Source: Psychrobacter sp. 72-O-c (GTDB taxonomy: Bacteria > Pseudomonadota > Gammaproteobacteria > Pseudomonadales > Moraxellaceae). Taken from it: 64,000 nucleotides of DNA. The translations under genes and the position numbers were made by a program. The notes beneath the pieces were generated by a model. The model made no database searches. It was not told where the DNA came from and worked only from the letters and a program-made list of their open reading frames with translations. Below are positions 1 to 8,335 of this stretch, in pieces. How positions within the stretch are numbered: the first letter of the stretch is position 1; the number at the start of each line of letters is the position of its first letter. The stretch is from contig NZ_CAJHBI010000005.1 of NCBI RefSeq assembly GCF_904846605.1, positions 1 through 64,000 on the forward strand, given 5' to 3'.

Positions 1-326
1 GCGAGCAGTTAGAAAGACTTGTGCTTTTTCTAAGAAACTCGACAATCACTTTAAAACGTTCAATATGCTGTTCTTTTATATCAATTATGGTTATGTCTAA
101 TGCCAGCATACTTTTTGAAACACCACCTATTATCTTAATAGTTTAATGAATTGTTTTGAAAGCTGATTTAACTGGTGCAGCTTGTTTGAACGGTATTAAA
201 GCCAATGTTCAATTAGTGTGGAAAATTAGCAAGGGAACCTCATGGGTCCCCCTACTACGTTCTCAATGTTCACAATAACAGAAACCCATTAATCCCTGTT
301 AGCTGTCTGCTTTTTATTTCTACCAA
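1..326. other. Left edge, no firm gene
   Basis: No gene can be supported here. A minus-strand reading frame opens with ATG at 109 and stays open to the window edge (36 codons, beginning MLALDITIID), so the start of a gene running off the left side is possible. It has no clear ribosome binding site and I do not recognise it. The rest is AT-rich spacer downstream of msrB without a convincing terminator. Confidence 0.3.
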
Positions 327-752
327 CTACTTCTCAGCTTTATCTAAATCAATAGACACTGAGTTGATACAATAGCGCATGCCAGTGGTCTCACGTGGGC
401 CGTCAGGAAAGACGTGACCTAAATGCGCACCACAATTGCTACAGGTCACCTCAGTACGGCGCATACCCAAAGAGTCATCGACATGTTCATCAATAGCGCT
501 CTTGTCTACGCCTTGGTCAAAACTAGGCCAGCCGCAACCGGCATCAAACTTGCTATCAGCATCAAATAAGTTCGCGCCGCAGCCTTTGCAACGGTATACA
601 CCTTTATCTTCAGTATCGTTATAAACGCCAGTGTATGGACGCTCTGTGCCCTTCTCACGCATCACATGATATTCATCGGCGCTAAGGCGCTGCTTCCAGT
701 CAGCTTCGGTAAGTTGAGCGATCTCTTCTTTGTTAAGTTGATTGTCTTGCAT
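327..752 (-). CDS. msrB: Peptide-methionine (R)-S-oxide reductase MsrB
   Basis: Repairs oxidised proteins by reducing methionine-R-sulfoxide, probably in the cytosol because no signal peptide is visible. The 141-residue length is normal for a stand-alone MsrB. The two zinc-binding CxxC pairs are at Cys55/Cys58 and Cys104/Cys107. The catalytic cysteine is Cys128 in the RYCINS motif, and Cys73 in GCGWPSF is in the position of a resolving cysteine. ATG at 752 follows AAGGAT at a normal distance. It is a single gene, divergent from the aminotransferase fusion across about 650 bp. Family assignment is secure. Confidence 0.95.
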   Translation of the reverse strand: MQDNQLNKEEIAQLTEADWKQRLSADEYHVMREKGTERPYTGVYNDTEDKGVYRCKGCGANLFDADSKFDAGCGWPSFDQGVDKSAIDEHVDDSLGMRRTEVTCSNCGAHLGHVFPDGPRETTGMRYCINSVSIDLDKAEK

Positions 753-1256
753 GAGTAATCCTTGTTTAGTTGTTTAGTTGTTTATTATCTAATCTGCTAT
801 GACAGTCATACCGCTATCCGTTTACGAATTTATCGTTAATAATTTATGACAGCGATGCGCTTTATCTGTTGGTTATAAGTCAATATTCAAGACCCAATAC
901 CCGCATTTATTGATATCGTCATACAGTATGATAGAGAAGTAAGATATAGCAATTGCCTCTAACTATGCAATGAATAGACGCTGATTTTTACCAAACCTAC
1001 ACGTGGTTAGCTAGCCCATGTTTGAGGGCTTAACAGTTTCTGAAGACCACCTATAAGTTGACATTTAGGTATAGCTAAATCTAAGAATAACGTTTCATAC
1101 TATTTGTGCGATTGCTTAACTTATGGGATTGGTTAACTCGGTAGGGCTGATTCTAATAATAGCCTCAACCTAGAGCTTCGACTTTAGATATCTAGACTCT
1201 AAGAAGCCTTGAGAAGTTAATTAGGTTGGTATTAAAGCCAGTTAACACTAATAAAA
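753..1256. other. Intergenic spacer before the aminotransferase fusion
   Basis: About 500 bp between the divergent msrB and the XRE-aminotransferase gene. I see no open frame with a ribosome binding site and no RNA gene. It should carry the msrB promoter. The operator-like array that follows is listed separately. Confidence 0.4.
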
Positions 1257-1328
1257 TGCAAGAATAACTTGCAAAATACTTTCTATGAAATACTTGCATT
1301 CAAGCTAAAAATGCAATAATATCTTGCA
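1257..1328. promoter_or_regulatory. Array of three operator-like dyads
   Basis: Three 17-bp sites share the layout TGCAAG-N5-CTTGCA with an A/T-only centre. Site 1 at 1257-1273 (TGCAAGAATAACTTGCA) is a perfect dyad. Site 2 at 1282-1298 keeps only the right half (CTTGCA). Site 3 at 1312-1328 (TGCAATAATATCTTGCA) has one mismatch. Centres are 25 and 30 bp apart. The array lies 80-150 bp upstream of a gene whose product starts with an XRE-type helix-turn-helix, so autoregulation is the simplest inference. Nothing here proves which protein binds. Confidence 0.6.
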
Positions 1329-1407
1329 TTAGGTAACTCATTGATTCAACTATTCAACACTATATTTATTAGATACTAACTTATTGAAATAAAGGGCTTC
1401 GATAATT

Positions 1408-3072
1408 ATGGATAAGGATCAAAGCAAACAGAAACAAGCTGAACGCTTAGTAAAGCTACGTCGCGATAAGGGACTGACTGCTGAGAAATTGGCCCAAGCA
1501 ATGACAGAAGCTGGTGCAAAGGTCAGCCGCGGTGCTATCTCTAATTGGGAACGTGGCACTAATGGTATCGTCTCCTCAAAGCTCCCTACTCTGGCGAGAA
1601 TCTTAGGTTGTAGCGAAGGCTATCTGTTACGCGGCGACCATCATACTGACATTGTCGCTGATACTAATCTGAATGCCCAACAAAGCAACGTCCTAAGCAA
1701 AAACGTCACTGGTGCTGAATCAACAGATGCAAAACCTGCTAATGCTAATAACAGTCAAACTAAACCACCAGCCAATAAGTCAACAACCACAACTAGTACC
1801 CGTACAGACTCACAAAATAATACTATGGATGGTAACTCTATGAGTGCATTGAAAAAATCCGATAAATTACAAAATGTCTGCTATGACATTCGTGGTCCGT
1901 TACTACAAACTGCCAATAAAATGGAAGCGGAAGGTCAGAAAATCTTAAAGCTCAATGTGGGCAACCCAGCTCCTTTTGGCCTTGAGGCACCGCATGAGAT
2001 TCTCCGTGATGTGGCTATGAACTTGCCTGAGGCCACTGGTTACTCAGACTCGCAAGGAATCTTTGCAGCGCGTAAAGCAGTATTGCAATATTATCAAGCA
2101 AAAGGGTTACTGTCTGCGGTCGACGTACGTGACGTGTATTTGGGTAACGGCGTTTCTGAGCTGATTGTCATGACTATGCAAGCACTTATGAATGACGGTG
2201 ATGAGATATTGATTCCCATGCCAGATTATCCGCTATGGACAGCAGCAGCCAACCTAGCTGGGGGTACAGCGGTACATTATCGCTGTAATGAAGAGGACAA
2301 TTGGCATCCTGATATTGAGGATATCAAATCAAAAATTACCAGTAAAACTAAAGGTATTGTGGTCATTAATCCCAATAACCCCACGGGCGCTCTCTACTCA
2401 GACGACCTTCTTAAACAAATTATCGAAGTGGCTATAGAACATGATTTAATCATCATGGCTGATGAGATTTATGATCGCGTCCTTTATGATAATGCGGTTC
2501 ATACGCCAATGAGCACTTTGACTGACGAGGTACTCGTCCTATCATACAATGGACTATCAAAATCACATCGTATCGCTGGATTCCGCGCGGGCTGGATGAT
2601 GGTGTCGGGCAAAAAACAGCACGCTACGGACTTTATTGAAGGCTTAGATATGCTTGCTTCCATGCGCCTATGCTCCAACGTGCTCGGACAATATGCAATC
2701 CAAACAGCGATGGGTGGCTATCAAAGTATGCGAGATCTGACCTCGGAGAAAGGCCGTCTCTATAAGCAGCGTGAATTGGCTATCTCTCGTCTAAATGCGA
2801 TTCCAGGTATTTCTTGTACTATGCCCCAAGGCGCGTTTTATTGCTTTCCAAAGATGGATCCTGCCGTTTATCCCGTCAAAGACGACATGCAGTTTATGAT
2901 GGAGTTGTTACTTGAAGAAAAAGTACTCATGGTACAAGGTACAGGCTTTAACTGGGATGCGCCCGATCACTTTCGTGTGGTGTTCTTACCCAATCTTCAT
3001 GAATTAGAAGATGCGATGGATCGCTTGGATCGCTTCTTTGCGAAGAAACGCCAACAGTTTGGTACCGATTAA
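1408..3072 (+). CDS. XRE-type HTH fused to AlaA-like aminotransferase
   Basis: A 554-residue two-part protein. Residues about 10-75 form an XRE/Cro-type helix-turn-helix (KLRRDKGLTAEKLAQ, then GAISNWERG). Residues about 80-140 are a Thr/Asn/Gln/Ser-rich linker. From residue 145 the sequence closely follows AlaA, the glutamate-pyruvate transaminase (KLQNVCYDIRGP, GNPAPFG, NPNNPTG at 321-327, PLP-binding Lys385 in LSKSHRIAGFR). The enzyme part makes alanine from pyruvate and glutamate. The HTH suggests it also binds DNA, perhaps the dyads just upstream. An internal ATG at 1840 lies exactly at the AlaA start and could give a separate enzyme, though its ribosome binding site is weak. The aminotransferase call is firm; the regulatory role is inferred. 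Confidence 0.9.
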   Translation: MDKDQSKQKQAERLVKLRRDKGLTAEKLAQAMTEAGAKVSRGAISNWERGTNGIVSSKLPTLARILGCSEGYLLRGDHHTDIVADTNLNAQQSNVLSKNVTGAESTDAKPANANNSQTKPPANKSTTTTSTRTDSQNNTMDGNSMSALKKSDKLQNVCYDIRGPLLQTANKMEAEGQKILKLNVGNPAPFGLEAPHEILRDVAMNLPEATGYSDSQGIFAARKAVLQYYQAKGLLSAVDVRDVYLGNGVSELIVMTMQALMNDGDEILIPMPDYPLWTAAANLAGGTAVHYRCNEEDNWHPDIEDIKSKITSKTKGIVVINPNNPTGALYSDDLLKQIIEVAIEHDLIIMADEIYDRVLYDNAVHTPMSTLTDEVLVLSYNGLSKSHRIAGFRAGWMMVSGKKQHATDFIEGLDMLASMRLCSNVLGQYAIQTAMGGYQSMRDLTSEKGRLYKQRELAISRLNAIPGISCTMPQGAFYCFPKMDPAVYPVKDDMQFMMELLLEEKVLMVQGTGFNWDAPDHFRVVFLPNLHELEDAMDRLDRFFAKKRQQFGTD

Positions 3073-3089
3073 ACCTTAACTCTAAACAC

Positions 3090-3132
3090 AAAAGAACGCT
3101 TATCAGCATGAGGCCGATAAGCGTTCTTCTTG
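3090..3132 (+). terminator. Terminator after the aminotransferase fusion
   Basis: A hairpin with arms AAGAACGCTTATC and GATAAGCGTTCTT and a 9-11 nt loop, followed by a T-rich stretch (CTTGTTTCT). It sits 20 bp after the stop codon and faces the convergent phosphate transporter gene. Confidence 0.8.
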
Positions 3133-3214
3133 TTTCTAGGACGCGATGCGTTATCGTTAAGGTTTGAGACATTCAAAATCGAATCAATGCACTTTTGAAG
3201 ATTTAAGAGATCAT

Positions 3215-4822
3215 TTAAAAAACTTGTTTTAATATCATATAACTAATCGCTGACAGCGAGGCTGCGACAGGCAAGGTGATTATCCATGCCAGTCCAATAG
3301 GCTTCATTAATGCCCAATTGGTATCTCTATTAACGATACCAATGCCTAAAACGGCACCAACTAGTGTATGGGTGCTTGATACCGGTAGGCCCATAGTAGA
3401 TGCGCCCATCACCACGGCAGCCGCTGCCAGCTCGGCTGAAAAACCAGATGCGGGGTGCATCTTGGCCAAATTAGTACCGACCGTCTGAATGACCTCTTTA
3501 CCAATGAACCAAAGACCGACGACAAGCGCCACACCAAAGGTTAACATTACTGGTGTTGGTACCGCAGCTTGTGTGGCCATAGTATTGGTACGGATAACAT
3601 CCATAATCGCGGCAAAAGGGCCAACCGCGTTGGCGATATCGTTCGAACCATGACTGAACGCAAACGCCGATGCGGTAAATACTTGCATCCAGCTGAACAT
3701 AATAAACGTGGCTTTAGTGAGGTCTTCTTTGTGCTTACCACGAATGCTTTTAGTGTAAATGAAAGTGGCGAGCCAAATCAATGCCCCTACCATACCCATA
3801 AACAAAAAGCCGTGCAGGGTTGTGATGTTACTATTGACGTTCTTGAGCCCTTTAAAGACGACTAACGCGGTCATCACTACCCCGCCCATCGCAGCGATAA
3901 TAGGTACCCATTTTTTGAGTGCTTTTAGGGTATCTAAACCATTACGCTCATGCTCAATCTTATAAAGGTTTTGGTAATAGTCAGTCTCTAGATCCTCAAG
4001 CGTACAGTCGTCATCTTTATAGATGTCTTGATCACGCAGCATCGCTGAGGTGTATGACAATTGTAGTGACTCTGACAACCCATCGAAGAATTCTTTATGA
4101 TCTTTCTTTAAGTTTTTCTTATCTGTTTTTAGCTCAGCAATATGGGCTTCAGTCTTATCGTTATAATCAATGATATTCTTTTTGATTTGACCATATAGCA
4201 AATAGGCCAGTACACCGCCTAATAGTGGCGACAGTACCCACGATATAGCGATTTGTCCTACCGTCGTCCAATTGACTGTTGACAGCGCTGTCTCAGTGCC
4301 GCCCAAATCAAAACCAAGGACAATCGAGCTGCCGATCACACCACCAATAATGGAATGCGTAGTTGAGACAGGTAAGCCCCTACGAGTGGCAAATAATAGC
4401 CAAAATGCAGCTGCAATCAATGCGGAGAGCATGACATAGATAAATTGATTGGGCGACACGGCTAAGCCGTCTAAATCAACGATGCCTTTGCGAATGGTAT
4501 CGGTAACTGCACCGCCAGCAAGCACAGCCCCTGATACTTCAAATATCGCCGCCACTCCTAACGCTTGCGGAATGGTCAAAGTACCGGCACCTACTGAGGT
4601 ACCAAACGAATTGGCGACATCATTACCACCAATGTTGAATGCCATGAAAATACCAAACGCGGTGGCCAACACAAATAGCATCGTCTGTTGATGCATGGTG
4701 TAATCAAGTCCCCACCATAAAAAATAGCCGGTCATTGCAATCAGTAAAATGGCAAAAAATAGATTCATTCTCATAGTGCCAACTTGTTTGGTCGGCTCTG
4801 TAGAACTGCTGCTAATACCCAT
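3215..4822 (-). CDS. Pit-family inorganic phosphate transporter
   Basis: A 535-residue inner-membrane carrier of the PiT family (low-affinity phosphate, probably as metal-phosphate, coupled to protons or sodium). The two family signature repeats are visible: GGNDVANS at 65-72 and HGSNDIAN at 391-398. Each is followed downstream by a PVST/SSTH motif (PVSTTHS at 151-157 and the later PVSSTHT). A hydrophilic charged loop of about 85 residues (about 215-300) separates the two membrane halves, as in other long PiT proteins. The ATG at 4822 has no strong ribosome binding site, and Met17 or Met19 are possible starts. A polyphosphate:AMP phosphotransferase lies upstream on the same strand, which fits a phosphate-metabolism neighbourhood, but the 698-bp gap argues against one transcript. 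Confidence 0.93.
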   Translation of the reverse strand: MGISSSSTEPTKQVGTMRMNLFFAILLIAMTGYFLWWGLDYTMHQQTMLFVLATAFGIFMAFNIGGNDVANSFGTSVGAGTLTIPQALGVAAIFEVSGAVLAGGAVTDTIRKGIVDLDGLAVSPNQFIYVMLSALIAAAFWLLFATRRGLPVSTTHSIIGGVIGSSIVLGFDLGGTETALSTVNWTTVGQIAISWVLSPLLGGVLAYLLYGQIKKNIIDYNDKTEAHIAELKTDKKNLKKDHKEFFDGLSESLQLSYTSAMLRDQDIYKDDDCTLEDLETDYYQNLYKIEHERNGLDTLKALKKWVPIIAAMGGVVMTALVVFKGLKNVNSNITTLHGFLFMGMVGALIWLATFIYTKSIRGKHKEDLTKATFIMFSWMQVFTASAFAFSHGSNDIANAVGPFAAIMDVIRTNTMATQAAVPTPVMLTFGVALVVGLWFIGKEVIQTVGTNLAKMHPASGFSAELAAAAVVMGASTMGLPVSSTHTLVGAVLGIGIVNRDTNWALMKPIGLAWIITLPVAASLSAISYMILKQVF

Positions 4823-4872
4823 AGGTTAATACGCCCTGCGTAAGCTTATTGAAGAATTATGCGATTGATAAC

Positions 4873-4926
4873 GCGGCCATTTTTGATGCTGTGTCAATCA
4901 TTTGACACAGCATCAAAAATGGCCGC
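4873..4926. repeat. Perfect 25-bp inverted repeat
   Basis: Arms 4873-4897 and 4902-4926 are exact reverse complements of 25 bp, separated by the 4-nt loop TCAT. The structure lies 51 bp upstream of the phosphate transporter start, so it is probably in its leader or promoter. No long T-run follows on the minus strand; the plus strand has only TTTTTCTT. It is longer and more perfect than the terminators in this window. Confidence 0.85.
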
Positions 4927-5158
4927 ATGATTTTTCTTAAAATAAAACATGGAACGACAGTGTTGAACTATTTTTTCAAGTGCTATTTTTAAATAATAAT
5001 CTTAAATTATGGCTTTAAAATATGATAATAAACTACAGTTCCGAATACGAGACTGGTTTTTGGATATGGTATTAACGCTGATTAAACGTTTGCTTGAGAG
5101 GTGTTGACAAGATTTATAATCTGCATCTATTCCACCTCGTACAGAAGACAAAATATTA

Positions 5159-5212
5159 TTAAGCCGCAAGTAAAATGACTAAATTCGTTGATTTAATCAT
5201 CTTGCGGCTTAA
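5159..5212. repeat. Hairpin in the pit-pap gap
   Basis: Outer arms TTAAGCCGCAAG (5159-5170) and CTTGCGGCTTAA (5201-5212) are exact complements. Inside them TGACTAAAT and ATTTAATCA pair with one mismatch around a 6-nt loop, giving one long interrupted stem. A TATAAT box at 5115-5120 precedes it, and a 19-codon frame follows at 5239-5298 (MTTNSKLRSRL...). No T-run follows, so it is not a standard terminator. The remaining intergenic sequence between 4927 and 5520 shows nothing else I can name. Confidence 0.6.
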
Positions 5213-5520
5213 GCATTCCATTATATCTGTGAGCATTTATGACAACCAACAGTAAACTCCGTTCGCGTCTGCCATCACGCGCCTATTATATTAAATAAAT
5301 GAGCATAATGCATGATGATACTGCGAAATTTGTAACCGTAAATGTATGGCTCTAATATCACTCTAATAATGCCCAGTCGGTTAGACTTTATACGAGAATA
5401 ACGCTCCTGCTTGTTATCCGCCCTATTATGAGTATTCGCAGTGAATTGTCAAAGACAATCGTATAAATTATTGATATTTAGAGATTCTATTTTTAACAGT
5501 TAGGATTTTCACGGTTAGTT

Positions 5521-7263
5521 TTAACTCTCAGAAAATTTCGATAGTTGCTTGATGGCATGATCTAAAACCTCTAAACGCGCGCTGCGCTTATCATTGGTCG
5601 CAATCACACACCACGGAGTCGTTTCCGTATCGGTACGCGCCAGCATATCAGCAGCAGATTGCACATAGTCTGACCACTTATCACGGTTGCGCCAATCATC
5701 ATCCGTTAATTTAAATTTTTTGTGCGGGGTCTCACTGCGATCTTCAAAGCGATCTAACTGCTCTTCTTTATCAATAGCCAGCCAATACTTAATCACTAGG
5801 GTTCCTGCCGCTACCAAATCCGCCTCAAAGCGATTGATCTCGTCATAAGCACGCTGCCACTCGACATCATCAGCAAACTGCTCAATTCGCTCAACCAAAA
5901 CCCTGCCATACCAAGTACGATCAAAGATAGCGATTCGGCTAATGCGGTCAGTTTGCTCGTTGGGCAGTCGTGTCCAGAAGCGCCACAAATATGGATGCTG
6001 TAGCTCATAAAGCATTGGCGCGCCAATATTATAAACCTGATATTCCCGTGGATCTAGAGGCGCAACTAGCCTTTTAATGGCTCCGCCTTTGCCTGCCGCG
6101 TCCATACCTTCAAATGCAAAGACCACATGGCGACCATCACGATCACGTAGCAACTCAGCAAGTTTGGCTTGCTTGGCATCCAGTTGTTCATGATAGTCTG
6201 ACTTATCCATATCAGGATCATCAATATCTTTCAGTATCTTGGGTATCTTTACAGGCTCAAATTCTACAGAATTTTGTACATTTTTCTGCTTATCGTCTAA
6301 AGGTTTATTGTCAACATCTTTAAAGGTGTCAGATAGGGGTACTTTACTACTTGCTAGCGCGTCTTGCATCGCCTGTAGCACTTCATGGCAAAAGCTGGTT
6401 GCTGCTTGTGATTTGTCACAACCATCGATAATGACCCAGTCATCTTGTTGTTGTAGTAGTGTGGTAGCGACGTGATTGAATTGCGCTATAACCTCAGCTT
6501 TATTCCAGTCAACCTGATACAAAAATTGCGGATCTGCTTTCTCATCATTTAACCGCTGTTGTAAGGTCTCGGCATCAACATGAAACCAGCATTTTAGCAG
6601 CTTAGTTTGGTTGGCCTCTAGGTCACGCTCAAATGCTTGTAGCTCAATTAATTGCTGTTTTAAATAAACTTGCCACTTAGCAACAGGTAGCGCTTGCGAT
6701 TCATCTGACGATTTATTTTTAGACTTTTTATTGGACTCTTTATTGCCATTTTCATCTTCACTATCCGTTGCCATACGCATGACGTTATATAACAAATCAG
6801 CATACCAATTACCAAAATACACCATCACATCGCCATGACGCGGCATTGCTTTGGTATGCGCCTGCCAGATTGGTTGATAAGCTAACGGTGGATAACCGAT
6901 AGTCGCTTCAACTTTTAATAATCGCGGGTCGACCCACTGCCGCAACTGCTTGACTGCCGTACCTTTACCTGCCTGCTCCATACCATTAACCAACACCAGC
7001 AGCCCAGTAGGCTTGTTGCTGGTGGGCGGAGACTGTTGTCGCGTTGCTTTCAAGGCGAATTGTGCGGTCACCAACGCTAACCTAAGCGCATCTTGGTCCA
7101 TTGCGAACTGACTTAAAGGGTTAGGCGTTAAGCGCTGATCAACCACTTCTCGGTTAAACTGGTCGCTCACCGCTTGCGGCAGCTGCTGCCTTTTAGACGA
7201 AGGTTTATCTTGATTATTCTTAGACATATTTAGACTCATCTTATTTTTATGTAATATATTCAT
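5521..7263 (-). CDS. pap: Polyphosphate:AMP phosphotransferase (double PPK2 domain)
   Basis: A 580-residue protein made of two PPK2-like kinase domains, the layout of class II PPK2 enzymes that make ADP from AMP and polyphosphate. The C-terminal domain carries a complete P-loop (GMDAAGKG at 386-393, Lys392) and the Walker-B-like IFDRTWYGRVLVER. The N-terminal domain keeps a P-loop (GMEQAGKG at 94-101) but has FGNWY where the second has FDRTWY, so it has probably lost catalysis, as known for the family. A charged linker (about 310-355) joins them. The start is uncertain: Met1, Met9 and Met13 are all possible and none has a strong ribosome binding site. The phosphate transporter downstream is a plausible functional partner. 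Confidence 0.93.
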   Translation of the reverse strand: MNILHKNKMSLNMSKNNQDKPSSKRQQLPQAVSDQFNREVVDQRLTPNPLSQFAMDQDALRLALVTAQFALKATRQQSPPTSNKPTGLLVLVNGMEQAGKGTAVKQLRQWVDPRLLKVEATIGYPPLAYQPIWQAHTKAMPRHGDVMVYFGNWYADLLYNVMRMATDSEDENGNKESNKKSKNKSSDESQALPVAKWQVYLKQQLIELQAFERDLEANQTKLLKCWFHVDAETLQQRLNDEKADPQFLYQVDWNKAEVIAQFNHVATTLLQQQDDWVIIDGCDKSQAATSFCHEVLQAMQDALASSKVPLSDTFKDVDNKPLDDKQKNVQNSVEFEPVKIPKILKDIDDPDMDKSDYHEQLDAKQAKLAELLRDRDGRHVVFAFEGMDAAGKGGAIKRLVAPLDPREYQVYNIGAPMLYELQHPYLWRFWTRLPNEQTDRISRIAIFDRTWYGRVLVERIEQFADDVEWQRAYDEINRFEADLVAAGTLVIKYWLAIDKEEQLDRFEDRSETPHKKFKLTDDDWRNRDKWSDYVQSAADMLARTDTETTPWCVIATNDKRSARLEVLDHAIKQLSKFSES

Positions 7264-7534
7264 TAATTATTATATTGACTTAATGTTGGCTTAATAATAA
7301 TAGCGCCCATTTAACTCGTAGATAACGCTACTATGTAACAGTTTGATATTTGTATTCTGCTTTACTTTCTTTTAAGGTAGCGTATTATCTGCTGATATAT
7401 GCGCTGATATACAGCTACTTATTAACTTTCATCCCTTCACTACTGAGCTAGCTCTACTTAAAGCGCTTAACTAAGATATGTAATACTGTGTCTTTGGATA
7501 GCGGTTGATATTTAATTATATAGGATTCCAAGCC
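7264..7534. other. Divergent promoter region
   Basis: A 271-bp AT-rich spacer between pap (minus) and the FFLEELY-like gene (plus). I see no RNA gene, repeat or reading frame worth naming. Promoters for both genes should be here, but no box stands out. Confidence 0.4.
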
Positions 7535-8248
7535 ATGTCTGCTTTATCAGATCTACAACACCATTTGACGCGTTATTGGGCGCTGCTTTGCCACCAAGAT
7601 GCAGAGCTTGATACCAAGCTTAATGCCGTGCAAGCATGGCAACGGGCGCGTATTCAACGTAGCCATAGTGCGCTATTTGAGCAGCCAAAAAATCAACCTA
7701 TGGCAAAATATTTTCTCACCCAATTATATGGGGGTGATGAGTTCAAGAAGTTGGCCGAACAGCTAGCACGTATCCTACCTAAGGCAAAAAAGCTTGAGCG
7801 TCTCGCCAAGGAATCGGCATTAGAAACAGGCAGTATGGCTATTCAGGCTTCTATTTTAGCGATTGAGTTGGATTTGCATTTGGCTGAATGGTTGGTTGAT
7901 AAAGACCTGCCAGTTAATGAAGACAACATGCTTGCTGCCTACCGCGCTGTCGATGAAGATGACGCGCGCCGCACCCAAATCAATAACCTCAAGGATGTCT
8001 GTTATCGTACTGATAAGTATCTTAATTCGTTTGTGCTAAAAAGAGCTTTCGCTCTTGCTAAAGGCACCGCCTATCGACATAACTATCAGCCGCTATACGA
8101 CTTCATTGATGCCGGCTTCATTGCCATGAAACCACTTAAAAGTGTCAGCAGCTTTATTGATCCCTTTTGCGAGCGCGAATTGATGATTATTGATCAAGTA
8201 CACGCATCGGGTAATGACGGCAAGATAACCGCGTTTGGTGTATCATAG
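7535..8248 (+). CDS. Conserved hypothetical protein, FFLEELY-motif type
   Basis: A soluble helical protein of 237 residues without signal peptide or membrane segment. The stretch KYFLTQLYGGDEF resembles the motif for which Moraxellaceae proteins are labelled FFLEELY-motif proteins; no function is known for that group. I start it at ATG 7535 (MSALSDLQHH) because the residues encoded upstream are hydrophobic and do not resemble coding sequence. It lies 87 bp before ubiE in the same orientation, so it may be co-transcribed with the ubiquinone genes, but nothing in its sequence indicates a role in that pathway. Confidence 0.75.
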   Translation: MSALSDLQHHLTRYWALLCHQDAELDTKLNAVQAWQRARIQRSHSALFEQPKNQPMAKYFLTQLYGGDEFKKLAEQLARILPKAKKLERLAKESALETGSMAIQASILAIELDLHLAEWLVDKDLPVNEDNMLAAYRAVDEDDARRTQINNLKDVCYRTDKYLNSFVLKRAFALAKGTAYRHNYQPLYDFIDAGFIAMKPLKSVSSFIDPFCERELMIIDQVHASGNDGKITAFGVS

Positions 8249-8335
8249 CCCAATCACTATTACTCAATAACACTAGCAAAAAAGCTGACTTTGACGACTG
8301 AACATACCCATAAAAACAAGTAACAGGACTATTTC

